Source: Phycisphaerae bacterium
GTDB taxonomy: Bacteria; Chloroflexota; Anaerolineae; 4572-78; J111
Direction: 5' to 3'
Assembly: GCA_028285035.1 (NCBI GenBank)
Contig: JANQQF010000133.1
Coordinates: 1-64,000, forward strand
DNA: 64,000 nucleotides
Both the position numbers and the translations under genes were made by a program. Below the pieces are notes generated by a model that saw only the letters and a program-made list of their open reading frames with translations, ran no database searches and was not told where the DNA came from. Shown one piece after another: positions 52,757 to 62,277 of this stretch (positions are counted from its first letter, which is position 1; every line of letters begins with the position of its first letter).

Positions 52757-53503
52757 ATGGATTTTGACGGACAGGTTGTGATAATTACCGGGGCAGCCTC
52801 TGGGATGGGGGCGGCCTCAGCCCGTGAATTTACAGCACGTGGCGCTCAGGTCGTCATTGTTGACCGTAATGAAACCCTGGCCCAACAGGTTTCTGCCGAA
52901 ATTGGCGCTGATGCCCCGCTCATCGGCGATGTCAGCGACTCGATTTTTTGTAATCAGGCTGTGGCTCTAACCATTGAAAAGTATGGGCGCTTGGATGTTC
53001 TGGTTAATGCCGCTGGTGTCATTGCCCGAGCCGATGCTGAAAACACCAGCGATGCTCAGTGGGAACGACTGATGGGGGTGAACGTCAATGGCCTCTTTTT
53101 TATGAGTCGGGCTGCTGTGACTCCAATGAAAAAGCAAACCAAAGGCGCAATCGTTAATTTTGGCTCGATTTGGGGTGATGTGGGCGCGGCGGGTGTTGTG
53201 GCCTATTGCGCTTCGAAAGGAGCGGTCCATCAAATTACGCGGGCAATGGCGCTTGACCACGTCAAGGATGGTATCCGTATCAACGCTGTCTGTCCTGGTG
53301 AGATCAATACTCCGATGCTGCGCTCTGAACGAGAAAGTCCGCCTACTGAGGCTGATCTGCAAAAGCTGGCTGAAACTGTGCCAATGGGGCGGCTTGGTGA
53401 GCCGGAAGAGGTGGCGAAGGTGGTCCTTTTCTTAGCTTCAGATGATGCCAGTTATGTGACTGGCTCAATGGTCGCGGTGGATGCTGGCTTTACGGCACGG
53501 TAA
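52757..53503 (+). CDS. SDR-family dehydrogenase (canonical)
   Basis: 248 residues. The NAD(P) motif is ITGAASGMGAASA, the strand-4 motif NAAGVIA, the catalytic Ser is in VNFGSIWG and Y-x3-K is in AYCASKGA. The C-terminal DASYVTGSMVAVDAGFT is the usual SDR end. It is probably a dehydrogenase of a sugar, sugar acid or hydroxyacid. Its own CGGAGG ribosome site precedes the ATG. It is the first of three rightward genes with an aldo-keto reductase and another SDR, about 30 bp apart, suggesting a small carbohydrate or alcohol pathway. Confidence 0.88.
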   Translation: MDFDGQVVIITGAASGMGAASAREFTARGAQVVIVDRNETLAQQVSAEIGADAPLIGDVSDSIFCNQAVALTIEKYGRLDVLVNAAGVIARADAENTSDAQWERLMGVNVNGLFFMSRAAVTPMKKQTKGAIVNFGSIWGDVGAAGVVAYCASKGAVHQITRAMALDHVKDGIRINAVCPGEINTPMLRSERESPPTEADLQKLAETVPMGRLGEPEEVAKVVLFLASDDASYVTGSMVAVDAGFTAR

Positions 53504-53532
53504 TGATTCATAAATAAATTAGGAGTGAGAAT

Positions 53533-54534
53533 GTGAACTATCGAAATCTTGGCCGGACTGGCGTTAAAGTCTCCCCGCTCTGTTTAGGCACCGACAACTT
53601 TGCCAATCCAACCTCGGAAAAAGAGTCGATTGAAATTATCAATCGAGCGGTAGAGGCGGGGATTAATTTGATTGATACCAGTAACAGCTATGCTAAAGGT
53701 GAGAGTGAGCGGATTATCGGGCGGGCCTTGGTTGAGAGTGGCCGACGACACGATGTGCTGATTAGCACCAAGGCACACTATCCGACGGGTCCCGGCCCCA
53801 ACGACCGAGGTAACTCACGGTTGCATCTAATGAAAGCTTGCGAAGACTCCCTCCGTCGGCTCAACACAGATTACATTGACCTTTTCATTCTCCATCGGCC
53901 TGTGTTCGATATGCCCATCGAGGAAACGCTCAGTGCCCTGACTGATTTGGTGCGACAGGGTAAAGTCCGTTACATTGGCAGTTCGACGGCTCCGGCTTGG
54001 AAGGTGCTGGAAGGCGTGCTTGTCAGTGAATTGAAGGGATACGTTCGCTTTGTCTCTGAGCAACCCCCCTACAACCTGTTAGATCGCCGGATTGAAAATG
54101 AACTAGTGCCGATGTGTCAGGAATACGGGTTAGGTATCTTCCCCTGGTCGCCCTTAGCAATGGGCATTTTAGCCGGACGGTATCCGAAAGGGGAAGCCTA
54201 CCCCACCGAATCCCGAGCCACCTTACGTGGTGGTATTTACGCTGAGCGCGTGACACCCCGTGGTATCGAAGTTGGTCACGATTTTGTCCAATTGGCCCAA
54301 GAACACGGCTACCCGCCTGTTCAACTGGCGATTTTGTGGGCCAAAGATCAACCGGGCATTACGGCTCCGCTTATTGGACCGCGTACGATGGAGCAGCTTG
54401 AGCATTATTTACTAGTGTTAGAGATGACGTTGAGTGACGAGTTGAGGGTAGCGTGTGACGCATTGGTTCCCCCAGGTAGTGCTGTGGCGAATTTCCACAA
54501 CTCTGCGCCGTGGATGAAGATGAAAATTGTTTAA
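53533..54534 (+). CDS. Aldo/keto reductase
   Basis: 333 residues. The catalytic tetrad is visible: Asp and Tyr in [14 protein letters not shown], Lys in LISTKAHY and His in [22 protein letters not shown] and [12 protein letters not shown] match the NADPH-binding end. It belongs to the Tas/YajO-like group of AKRs. The carbonyl substrate is unknown. Second gene of the SDR-AKR-SDR operon, 29 bp after the first. The start codon is GTG, with AGGAGTGAG upstream. Confidence 0.88.
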   Translation: MNYRNLGRTGVKVSPLCLGTDNFANPTSEKESIEIINRAVEAGINLIDTSNSYAKGESERIIGRALVESGRRHDVLISTKAHYPTGPGPNDRGNSRLHLMKACEDSLRRLNTDYIDLFILHRPVFDMPIEETLSALTDLVRQGKVRYIGSSTAPAWKVLEGVLVSELKGYVRFVSEQPPYNLLDRRIENELVPMCQEYGLGIFPWSPLAMGILAGRYPKGEAYPTESRATLRGGIYAERVTPRGIEVGHDFVQLAQEHGYPPVQLAILWAKDQPGITAPLIGPRTMEQLEHYLLVLEMTLSDELRVACDALVPPGSAVANFHNSAPWMKMKIV

Positions 54535-54547
54535 CAAGGATAGAAAC

Positions 54548-55312
54548 ATGAACTTAGATTTTACAAATAAAACAGTCCTCGTGACAGGTGGGTCACGTGG
54601 CATTGGCCGTTCAATTGCTCTAATGTTCGCCGAAGCTGGGGCACAAGTTGTTGTCCATTATCGTGGAAATCAAGCCGCAGCCGAACAAACCTTGGCTGCT
54701 CTAGCTGGTGAAGGGCACTTTATTGCGCAGGGGGATTTGGCCAATGCCGAGGCGGTTAAACAGCTAGCGGAAACTGTCATCGCGCAAGCCGGTCAAATTG
54801 ATGTATTGGTGAACAATGCGGGGATTTACGAACTGCATGATGTGAGCAAGGTATCATTCGAAGAATGGCAGCAAGCGTGGCAACAAACGATTAATACAAA
54901 TTTGATCGGCGTTGCCAATTTATCTTACTTTGTAGTCCAGCAGATGATTAAACAGGGTAGTGGTCGCATCGTGAATGTCTCCTCGCGTGGTGCTTTTCGG
55001 GGTGAGCCGATGGCCCCGGCGTATGGGGCCAGCAAGGCGGGGATGAATGCGATGGGGCAGTCGATGGCCCAAGCCTTGGCCCCACACAATATCTTTGTCC
55101 ACACGGTTGCTCCCGGCTTCGTAGAAACGGATATGGCGGCAGGAATTTTGGCTGGGCCGTTGGGCGATGGCATCCGCAAGCAAAGCCCGTTGGGGCGGGT
55201 GGCGAAACCGGAAGAAGTGGCGCGCACCGTCCTATTTTTGGCCGCTGAGGGCACTGAATTTTTGACAGGATGCATTGTGGATGTCAACGGGGCGTCATAT
55301 TTGCGATCATAG
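54548..55312 (+). CDS. SDR-family dehydrogenase (FabG-like)
   Basis: 254 residues. The cofactor motif is VTGGSRGIGRSIALM, with NNAGIYE, the catalytic Ser in VNVSSRG and Y-x3-K in AYGASKAG. VAPGFVETDM and EFLTGCIVDVNGASYL close the fold. The ATG at 54548 follows AAGGA; an in-frame ATG at 54527 overlaps the upstream AKR stop and lacks a ribosome site. Third gene of the operon, 13 bp after the AKR. Confidence 0.88.
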   Translation: MNLDFTNKTVLVTGGSRGIGRSIALMFAEAGAQVVVHYRGNQAAAEQTLAALAGEGHFIAQGDLANAEAVKQLAETVIAQAGQIDVLVNNAGIYELHDVSKVSFEEWQQAWQQTINTNLIGVANLSYFVVQQMIKQGSGRIVNVSSRGAFRGEPMAPAYGASKAGMNAMGQSMAQALAPHNIFVHTVAPGFVETDMAAGILAGPLGDGIRKQSPLGRVAKPEEVARTVLFLAAEGTEFLTGCIVDVNGASYLRS

Positions 55313-55354
55313 GGTGACAAGGTAACAGGGTAGCAGGTCGCAAAGTAATAGAGA

Positions 55355-55372
55355 GACAGGGTGTCCCCTGTC
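55355..55372. terminator. Hairpin between convergent genes
   Basis: GACAGGG and CCCTGTC form a 7-bp stem with a four-base loop, between the SDR stop at 55312 and the stop of the leftward F420-type gene at 55374. No T-run follows on either strand, so its strength is uncertain. The upstream stretch (GGTAACAGGGTAGCAGG) looks like dispersed repeat sequence. Confidence 0.45.
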
Positions 55373-55373
55373 C

Positions 55374-55742
55374 CTATGCCTCAAGATCAAGCGTGACCTC
55401 AATGAGAGGACTGTTTGCCACCCAATCTTCAAATTTTGGATTGCCATCTGGCTCATTGAGATATTTCCTCAGAACAAGACGACGTTCGCTCTCTTCGGTA
55501 ATGGGGCGGGCCTTTGCGGGAATATCAGCCTGTACACTCTCTTTGAGATGAAAGGTGAAGTCGGGATTGGCCACCATATTGGCGTACCAATCTCGGCTTC
55601 CCGGCAGTCCTGTGATGTATAAATCCCCCTCCAGATTGTGAAACCAGATTTCGATACGGCGTGGTAGCCCACTCTTACGGCCGATTGTCGTAATGTCAAT
55701 CGTTTTGTCGGTTTGTAGCGCTTGTTTGATTAGGTCGGTCAT
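55374..55742 (-). CDS. Deazaflavin (F420)-dependent nitroreductase-family protein
   Basis: 122 residues, a split-barrel of the DDN/nitroreductase family. DITTIGRKSGLPRRIEIWF and GDLYITGLPGSRDWYANMV are the family's cofactor-contact strands, and NPDFTFHLK follows. Relatives reduce nitro- or quinone compounds with F420H2, or bind other flavins. F420 use is known in Chloroflexota and actinobacteria. It overlaps no other gene; a hairpin (55767-55795) lies 25 bp upstream. Confidence 0.8.
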   Translation of the reverse strand: MTDLIKQALQTDKTIDITTIGRKSGLPRRIEIWFHNLEGDLYITGLPGSRDWYANMVANPDFTFHLKESVQADIPAKARPITEESERRLVLRKYLNEPDGNPKFEDWVANSPLIEVTLDLEA

Positions 55743-55766
55743 ATCTTATCTCCCTCATAATTGACA

Positions 55767-55795
55767 TGTAGCCGAGATTGGAAATCTCGGCTACA
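55767..55795. repeat. 13-bp hairpin repeat
   Basis: TGTAGCCGAGATT and AATCTCGGCTACA are perfect complements with loop GGA. It lies between the leftward FMN-reductase and F420-type genes, two bases after the former's stop and 25 before the latter's start. It may terminate the first or be a dispersed repeat. Confidence 0.7.
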
Positions 55796-55797
55796 GC

Positions 55798-56343
55798 TTA
55801 TTCCGATTGTTCCAAACTCTTAGCTGCCGCCGCAAAATGCTGCAAGGCGTGAGTGGCTCGTTGAATCCGTTTTTGCATTTCTGTCTGCACGAGACCAGCA
55901 TCACGGTCAATCTCCTTGGCCGTGCCTAGGAGAGCTGGCCCAACCTGCACTGCTGAAATTTCATAAACCATCGTCCGAGCCAAGCCATCTAAGGCAAGAG
56001 TTGCACGCATTCCGCCTGCTGCCCCAATGATGATAAAGGGGCGATACCGTTGCACGCCACCTAGGGTGTAATGTAGAAAATTGAGCAGCGTGCCGCTTGG
56101 CCCCCAATTGTAGACTGGCACAGCCAAGACCCAACCGTCGGCAGCATTGAAGCGTTCAACCAATGTTTTGAGAGTTGCATCATCATTGGATTTTGGATAG
56201 GTTAAGATATCATAATCAGCCAGATCGATAAAATCGACATTGACATTAGCAGCCTTGAGAGATTCTTCAGCATATCTTGCTGCTAAACGTGATCGTGAAT
56301 TTTCGGCTTGACTCGATGAAACAATTGTGATTGAGGGGGACAT
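55798..56343 (-). CDS. NADPH-dependent FMN reductase-like flavoprotein
   Basis: 181 residues with a flavodoxin-like fold. The phosphate loop VSSSQAENSRSRLAAR binds FMN, and VLAVPVYNWGPSGTLLNFLHY is the typical flavin-ring loop of the NADPH-dependent FMN reductase family. Probable role is NAD(P)H-linked reduction of FMN, quinones or azo/nitro compounds. ATG 56343 has AGGAG eight bases upstream; a TTG one codon earlier is less likely. It lies 10 bp downstream of the XPB-associated-like gene, so it may be read through from that operon. Confidence 0.82.
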   Translation of the reverse strand: MSPSITIVSSSQAENSRSRLAARYAEESLKAANVNVDFIDLADYDILTYPKSNDDATLKTLVERFNAADGWVLAVPVYNWGPSGTLLNFLHYTLGGVQRYRPFIIIGAAGGMRATLALDGLARTMVYEISAVQVGPALLGTAKEIDRDAGLVQTEMQKRIQRATHALQHFAAAAKSLEQSE

Positions 56344-56353
56344 CAATTTTCTC

Positions 56354-58111
56354 CTAATTGACTAAAATATAACTTAATTCCTTGAGACGTTTTCTAAACA
56401 GCTTTTCTTTATTGCTAGGAATGACCACTGTTGTTCGGTCAATGGGCTTGCATAATTTGCCTAAAACCTGATCAGCGACAATCTGTTCTATCAGTTCGGG
56501 AGGGGTTACCTTTATAAGGAGGGCTGGTCCACTAATTCGAAATGCTTTTAGATTTTGCTCGATTTGCTCAAGCCATTGCATTGCTGGGGTTGGGAGCGGG
56601 CCTATATTTCGTTCATTGAGAAAATTGGCCAATCCCTCAAAATCAGCCCCATCTTCCAGTGAGGTCAAGATGCGTTGGGTATCTAGCCGATACACCCCCC
56701 ATTTTGTTTGGATCGCCATTTGCTCTAAATAGTATTGCTCATTGGGGGTTAATTCATTGTCCTCAATAAGGGTTACGGCTAGATTATCTGAGACAGTGAA
56801 TAAATCAGGTAATTCAGTTTTTGTAGGAATGTACTCATCAACTTGCCCCAGCAGAAAGGCCCCCAAATTGTTGATGCGAAAATATCTGAGACCGTCGTAT
56901 CGGCTAAAGTAATCATCATCAAAATAATAGTCGAATCTGGCATCGATATGAGTCTCTTCGGGGTTGGTGTAGAGCAAATCCACCGCGCCAATCGAACCGA
57001 GATACTCCCATAGGACCGCATTAATATACAACCCTTTGACCAGCCGCCAATATGACTCACCATACAGCATCCCATATTCACGATGACCGATATAAAGGTT
57101 GCTGTAATAGCTGGTTTCAACATCAAAATTGAAGTGCCAAATTTTGATGGCTCGGTACAAATCATTGATGTTGATCCAAACGCCGACAGGGCACCAAGAC
57201 AGGGCTTCGATTATGGCTTCTCGTCGAGAAGCCGGCTTGGTCAAACGGGTGCCAGAGGCACGCATTCCTTTGATGGCTGAGATGCGATTTAGCTCATCAA
57301 AGCTACCTTTTTGGGTCCAGGTCTCAAAGGCGTTGAGGAGTAGCTCAGGATCTTTGGTTTGATAGAATTCGCGGCCTTGCTTGGTCAGTTGGAGGGCGGC
57401 TGAGTCACGAGATTTTTTCACCAGCTTGCCTTCTTGAGCAAACACATCAAGACCAAATGGTCGAATTGTATCGGTCACTCGTATTTTTTCGGGCAAGGGT
57501 AAAAAGTCGTTGTTCAAAAGATTGTTGAGGATTTTTTTTATGCCCGGCAGCGTGCTGCGTGAGGAGCCTTGCCCTGTTTTAATATGCCCCTGATCCACCA
57601 ATCGTAGATACGCCATCAAATCATGCAAACCAGTCTCTTCGGTCTGGACACTGTGCATTTCCAGCGGTTGATTGTCAAGATCCATGACGGTGGGTTTATC
57701 CTGCAGGCCAATGACTTCGAATTTTTCGGGCGGGGGCACCAAGTCAGATAGGAGCTGTATCAAATCGGGGGGGATCAGGTTATCGTGGATAAACAGATCC
57801 ATCAAAATCGGCTCGTAGTGCCAGGACCACGTGCTTTTTTTCTGGCGTTGGGGTAGTGAGCCGTATTGCGCCTCAAAAGCCATTTCATCAAACTCCCCAT
57901 CATTGTGGTAGGCCGAGGCAACTGCTTTTTGTGTAAGCGGGTCTAACTTTTTCCACAGTTGATTGAGGCTGCTTGGGTTGATAAGTGACTGGCGGATATG
58001 CTCAATCAAGTGAGCTTTGCGGGTGACTTTGGTTGGCCCACATAATCGAGCCAACGACTTTAGTTGCTCGATTGTTTTCTGTTGCAAGTAGTCAACTAAT
58101 CTCGGTTGCAT
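56354..58111 (-). CDS. Helicase-associated protein (XPB/Ssl2 N-terminal/C-terminal-like)
   Basis: 585 residues. The N terminus has a SAP-like helical pair (EQLKSLARLCGPTKVTRKAH). The middle (200-420) is a winged-helix-rich region. The C terminus (about 430-585; DNLAVTLIEDNELTPNEQYY ... IGPLPTPAMQWLEQIEQN) resembles the XPB/Ssl2-associated domain found in bacterial proteins annotated as helicase conserved C-terminal domain. It has no Walker A box, so it is not itself a helicase. It follows the SWIM gene by 11 bp and forms a three-gene operon with it and the SNF2 helicase, a combination seen in several bacterial lineages (general knowledge). It probably helps load or regulate the helicase. Confidence 0.65.
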   Translation of the reverse strand: MQPRLVDYLQQKTIEQLKSLARLCGPTKVTRKAHLIEHIRQSLINPSSLNQLWKKLDPLTQKAVASAYHNDGEFDEMAFEAQYGSLPQRQKKSTWSWHYEPILMDLFIHDNLIPPDLIQLLSDLVPPPEKFEVIGLQDKPTVMDLDNQPLEMHSVQTEETGLHDLMAYLRLVDQGHIKTGQGSSRSTLPGIKKILNNLLNNDFLPLPEKIRVTDTIRPFGLDVFAQEGKLVKKSRDSAALQLTKQGREFYQTKDPELLLNAFETWTQKGSFDELNRISAIKGMRASGTRLTKPASRREAIIEALSWCPVGVWININDLYRAIKIWHFNFDVETSYYSNLYIGHREYGMLYGESYWRLVKGLYINAVLWEYLGSIGAVDLLYTNPEETHIDARFDYYFDDDYFSRYDGLRYFRINNLGAFLLGQVDEYIPTKTELPDLFTVSDNLAVTLIEDNELTPNEQYYLEQMAIQTKWGVYRLDTQRILTSLEDGADFEGLANFLNERNIGPLPTPAMQWLEQIEQNLKAFRISGPALLIKVTPPELIEQIVADQVLGKLCKPIDRTTVVIPSNKEKLFRKRLKELSYILVN

Positions 58112-58122
58112 TAGGTGTGCCT

Positions 58123-58968
58123 CTACTCGGGTGTTGTATCGTCATCAAACGCAGTTTTGATCGCAGCCTCGGTTACGGCCTGATAGACGGGGGTCAATAT
58201 TTTGATCAAATCGTCATCCAAGAATGAAGGCTGCCCAAGCCGTCTAAGGATGGGGGTGGTGGTCTGCGGCGACTTGATATTTGTGCTCAAAGGAGGTTTT
58301 GTTGGCATTTCCCAAAAGTGTTCTAGTGTTTCCTCTAAAGGAATAGCTGGCTCAATTTCTTCACTCTGGTCTGTCCCATTTGCAGCGCGAATGGCCTCCA
58401 TAATTTGTTCTGCTGTCCGACCGCGTAGTCGAAATAGGAGAAAGGGATCCTCATCAAACCGTTCGCCCAGTAAGAAGTGGACGGCGGCGACGTGTTTGCA
58501 GGGGCTGGCTGGATCTGGACAACTACAATGAATTTCTAAATCAGCTTTGTTATCAGGAAAAAGACTGAGGCCAGCCTCATCAAAGACCGTTTCGATTTCA
58601 GTCGGCATCTCCCCTGATAAGAGCTGGGCCGTAAAAATTGCTTGACTGGACAAGGTGGTCATCACGGTATCCCATTGATCGTCACTCAAGGGGCGAATAT
58701 CGATTTGAACGCGATATGGGGTGCGCCGTGACCCCTGTACTTTTGCGCTGATACCGCCCGCTGTTTCTTCAATCGAAAGCACTTGGCCTTGTCGAGCGTA
58801 TCGTTTGCCTCGCCGTAAACGCCCGGCATCCAGCAGACGCTCCATTGCCTTGATCCAGCGATTGGCCCACCAATTTTTAGTGAACTTCCCCTTTTTACTT
58901 TTGGCCTTAATGCCTTGATCGGTTTTGCGGGGAGTACTTTCCTGATAATAATCATCGTGCCAACTCAT
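58123..58968 (-). CDS. SWIM zinc-finger protein
   Basis: 281 residues. The SWIM finger is near 150-163: C-S-C-x6-C-K-H in HCSCPDPASPCKHVAAVHF. The N terminus is basic (QGIKAKSKKGKFTKNWWANR), as in SWIM proteins that pair with SNF2 helicases. SWIM fingers bind DNA or protein. Its start overlaps the SNF2 stop by four bases (58965-58968, ATGA), so translation is coupled. Confidence 0.85.
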   Translation of the reverse strand: MSWHDDYYQESTPRKTDQGIKAKSKKGKFTKNWWANRWIKAMERLLDAGRLRRGKRYARQGQVLSIEETAGGISAKVQGSRRTPYRVQIDIRPLSDDQWDTVMTTLSSQAIFTAQLLSGEMPTEIETVFDEAGLSLFPDNKADLEIHCSCPDPASPCKHVAAVHFLLGERFDEDPFLLFRLRGRTAEQIMEAIRAANGTDQSEEIEPAIPLEETLEHFWEMPTKPPLSTNIKSPQTTTPILRRLGQPSFLDDDLIKILTPVYQAVTEAAIKTAFDDDTTPE

Positions 58969-61900
58969 AAAACTGCCTCTCGTTGCAATGTCACTAAATC
59001 TCGCAGATCATTGGTCGATAACTCGGTCAGCCAATTCTCTCCCCCGCCAATCACGCTGGCGGCCAACGCTTTTTTGCTTTCAATCATTGTATCAATCCGC
59101 TCTTCCAGCGTGCCCACGCAAACAAATTTATGGACCTGGACATTACGACTTTGTCCGATGCGATAGGCTCGGTCCGTGGCCTGATCCTCGACAGCTGGAT
59201 TCCACCAGCGATCAAAATGGAAAACGTGATTGGCTCGGGTTAAATTGAGGCCAGTCCCGCCCGCTTTGAGAGATAGGATGAAGATTGGCGGCGCATCATC
59301 ATCTTGTTGAAACCGATCGACCATGACGGCTCGTTTTTCGGCGGGGGTGCCACCGTGCAGAAATTGTACAGGGACCCCAAGGGTTTGTTGTAAATGGGCT
59401 TTTAGAAAATGCCCCATTGATGAAAACTGGGTGAAGATAAGGGAGCGATCATTCACACTCAGCGTTTCGCTTAGCATTTCTGTAAGACGAGCAAGTTTGC
59501 CGCTACGGCTACTCTCCCGATAGGGATCGTTGCTTTGTTCATCGCCCATCTGATGCAGAAATTGGGCAGGATGGTTGCAAATCTGTTTGAGCTTCATCAG
59601 CATACTGAGCACAATGCCTTTGCGCTGAATACCACTTGTCTCACTAATTTCTTGTAAGGCATTCCTAACGACCGCTTCGTACAGGGTCACCTGTTCCTCA
59701 CTCATATTACAGTAAACTTTCATCTCTTGCTTCTCTGGCAAATCCTGAATGACATCAGGGTCTGACTTGATCCGCCGTAAGATGAAGGGGCTGACCATAT
59801 TTTTTAGCTGCTCTGTCGCCTGAGTATCACCATATCGCTCGATAGGACGAGCGAAACGCTGGCGAAATTTATTGCGGGAGCCAAGAAAACCGGGATTAAG
59901 AAAGTTCATAATGGACCATAATTCGCCCAGCCGATTTTCGACAGGCGTACCCGTGAGGGCTACTCGAAATGTCGCTTTGAGCTTACGAATCGCCTGCGTT
60001 TGTTGGGCATCTGGATTTTTGATATTTTGGGCCTCATCTAAAATAAGCCCATACCAAGTGATTTTTTGCAGCGTTTCAATGTCACGGCGGACAATGGCAT
60101 AACTGCTTAATACAATATCAACTTGTTGCGCTTTCTCCAGGAATTTGTCATCCCGCAGCCGACTCTGCCCCTGATGGATGACCGTGGTCAAGGTCGGAGC
60201 AAATCGTTCTATTTCTTTGGCCCAATTGACCACAACCGAGGTTGGGCAAATGATCAGCGTGGGGGCCGGTAACACTTTATGAACTTCCTTTTCATGTTGT
60301 AACATGGCAATGGTTTGTATCGTTTTGCCCAAGCCCATATCATCGGCTAAACAGGCCCCTAAGCCCCACCGGCGTAAGAAATCGAGCCAAGCATAGCCAT
60401 ATTCTTGATAAGGCCGCAATTGGGCTTGCAAATTTTTGGGTGCCTCAAGCAAGCCAAGCTTTTCATTGCCCGTAAACTTTTCCATCCAATCTTTGAGCCA
60501 GCCTTCGAATTCAACCTGCTCGACGGGCAAGCCTTGGGCTGTATCTGTTGCCCCCAAACCCATTTGCATGGCCTCTTGCAAGCTGACCTCATCTTCTAGA
60601 CTTTGTTTCTGCCAAAATTGGATGGCTGCTTCGACCTGCTCGGTGTTTAGCTGGACCCATTGCCCACGAATATTAACCAACGGTGATTTGAGGGCGACCA
60701 AGGCTTCAAATTCCTCACGGGTTAAAGCTGTGTCACCTAAGGCTAACTCCCATTGGTATTGGATTAAATTGTTGAAGCCCATTTCGCCACCACCGACATT
60801 GTCCGAGCCAGCCGACATCTTGAGCTTGGCTCCGAGACGGGCCCCAGGTTTATTCCACCACGGTGGCACGAGCACGCCAAACCCACTTGCTTCCAGCAAG
60901 GCCGCGTATTCCCGGAGAAAATCAAACGCCTCTTCGGTCGTGAGATGTTGTCCGGTAGGCTGCCCTGTTTGTAATCCTTGGCGCAGCAGGGGGTATAGAT
61001 TGGCTGCGTAGCCCAGTCCAGCCAACAATTTTTCCTGGGGTCGGTCGAAGCGATGGTTGAGAGCATTCAAAACATTGCCTTGGGTTTGCCATACCTGTTG
61101 GGCGGCAATCAACAAGCTGGGATCATCACGAGCTTGAAGCAAATAATGTAAGCGCCAATTGGCTTCGTCGGGTGTTTCAGCCTGTTGGGTGGGCGCCTCC
61201 AGACGGAAGGCCACACGATAATTTTTATCCCCAGCCAGATGTAAATTGCGTAACCAGTTTTGGTGATTTTGATAAAGATTTTGTAGCTGAGCTGGCGAGC
61301 CATCAATTTTTGGATTAATGGCAAAGAGCGCTTCTAACCAGCGGTAGGGGATATCATCCTGTCGATAAAAGGTGGCAGTATATGTCTCTCCCCATCGCCG
61401 AAATACCGCATCGGCAGTGGAATTAAGAAAGCTGTCAAGCAAAATTTGAGGATGCAGTGCCTCGTCCGCTGTTTCGGCCTCTGCTCGGCAAATGGGGGGC
61501 ATCATCTCTCGCAATTGGGCCAGATGCGGCCCATCTTGAGGCCCGTCCAATACAGGAGTCCAGCGTGCTTCATACCAGGAGGAATTTTGATCGACTTGGA
61601 TCAAGCCTGGCAACATTTTTTGTTGAGCCAAGGTCTCTAAAAGAAGATTGGTGACCCTTTGCCAGTAAAGAATGTCTTGGCCAAGGGCTAGTCCCGAAGG
61701 GAGATCGTTTGGGCTGGGCAGTTGGCTTAGACAATCAAATGCGGCCTCCGGTGATAGCCAAAGCCCAGCGATGATCCAGCTCGTTAAGATTTGAGGTGAG
61801 GTGGTGTCGGTGTCCCAATTATGGAGAAGCTCGGGTGAAGGAAGGGGCATTACCCTACTGGATGGTAACAACAACCGCAACCAGTTCAGCTGGTTATGGC

Positions 61901-62108
61901 CGAGTTCGGGAATGACGGGATGTAATACGATTTCAACCGTTTCAGGTGCGGCACAAAAAGGGTGTGATCCCGCTTTTTTCCCTCGTTTACTTGATGATTT
62001 TGTTGGTGGTGGCACATCAGATGTTTCAGCCCATAATAACATCCCCGGTTTCTCTTCAGGCGTCACTGGATGATGCCAATGGGCGTGGAGTACATACATT
62101 GTTACCAT
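58965..62108 (-). CDS. SNF2-family DEAD/DEAH-box helicase/ATPase
   Basis: 1047 residues. An N-terminal SNF2-associated region (1 to about 550; pattern LNALNHRFDRPQEKLLAGLG, GARLGAKLKMS) precedes the motor. Walker A is DDMGLGKTIQT near 590, motif II is LDEAQN near 690, LTGTPVENRLGELWSIMNFL is motif III, FILRRIKSD is the bridging segment, and motif VI is DQATDRAYRIGQ near 980. Such enzymes translocate on double-stranded DNA to remodel protein-DNA complexes. The arrangement with SWIM and XPB-associated-like partners suggests a DNA-repair or genome-maintenance complex. Its start codon faces prfA across 170 bp. Confidence 0.9.
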   Translation of the reverse strand: MVTMYVLHAHWHHPVTPEEKPGMLLWAETSDVPPPTKSSSKRGKKAGSHPFCAAPETVEIVLHPVIPELGHNQLNWLRLLLPSSRVMPLPSPELLHNWDTDTTSPQILTSWIIAGLWLSPEAAFDCLSQLPSPNDLPSGLALGQDILYWQRVTNLLLETLAQQKMLPGLIQVDQNSSWYEARWTPVLDGPQDGPHLAQLREMMPPICRAEAETADEALHPQILLDSFLNSTADAVFRRWGETYTATFYRQDDIPYRWLEALFAINPKIDGSPAQLQNLYQNHQNWLRNLHLAGDKNYRVAFRLEAPTQQAETPDEANWRLHYLLQARDDPSLLIAAQQVWQTQGNVLNALNHRFDRPQEKLLAGLGYAANLYPLLRQGLQTGQPTGQHLTTEEAFDFLREYAALLEASGFGVLVPPWWNKPGARLGAKLKMSAGSDNVGGGEMGFNNLIQYQWELALGDTALTREEFEALVALKSPLVNIRGQWVQLNTEQVEAAIQFWQKQSLEDEVSLQEAMQMGLGATDTAQGLPVEQVEFEGWLKDWMEKFTGNEKLGLLEAPKNLQAQLRPYQEYGYAWLDFLRRWGLGACLADDMGLGKTIQTIAMLQHEKEVHKVLPAPTLIICPTSVVVNWAKEIERFAPTLTTVIHQGQSRLRDDKFLEKAQQVDIVLSSYAIVRRDIETLQKITWYGLILDEAQNIKNPDAQQTQAIRKLKATFRVALTGTPVENRLGELWSIMNFLNPGFLGSRNKFRQRFARPIERYGDTQATEQLKNMVSPFILRRIKSDPDVIQDLPEKQEMKVYCNMSEEQVTLYEAVVRNALQEISETSGIQRKGIVLSMLMKLKQICNHPAQFLHQMGDEQSNDPYRESSRSGKLARLTEMLSETLSVNDRSLIFTQFSSMGHFLKAHLQQTLGVPVQFLHGGTPAEKRAVMVDRFQQDDDAPPIFILSLKAGGTGLNLTRANHVFHFDRWWNPAVEDQATDRAYRIGQSRNVQVHKFVCVGTLEERIDTMIESKKALAASVIGGGENWLTELSTNDLRDLVTLQREAVL

Positions 62109-62236
62109 TCCTAGTTAAAATTTATAGAAGCGGTATTATAACATGGTCGAGTCGTGCTTCAAAGAGAAATGTCTCGCTTGGTCTGATCTTTCTTGACGGA
62201 GGCCCCCTCTTGGATTATCATGTACCAATTATTCGG

Positions 62237-62262
62237 CCCGCCAGATGGCGGGTTCACTTTTT
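62237..62262 (+). promoter_or_regulatory. Terminator-like hairpin in the prfA leader (possible attenuator)
   Basis: CCCGCC and GGCGGG (62237-62242 and 62247-62252) with loop AGAT form a strong stem followed by TTCACTTTTT, 15 bases before the prfA ATG. TATTATAAC near 62135 could be the -10 box, so the leader would be about 120 nt. Inside it, 62143-62196 encodes a 17-codon frame starting ATGGTCGAG and ending at UGA. No upstream rightward gene needs a terminator, so attenuation of prfA is possible. Confidence 0.6.
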
Positions 62263-62277
62263 AAGGTTGAGGCGAGT

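Noticed and set aside
60436..61011. 191-codon frame antisense to the SNF2 gene
   Set aside because: Lies wholly inside a clear SNF2 reading frame; Ser/Pro-rich composition typical of shadow frames.
62143..62196. 17-codon leader frame as a real gene
   Set aside because: No ribosome site and no conservation data; kept only as part of the prfA leader observation.
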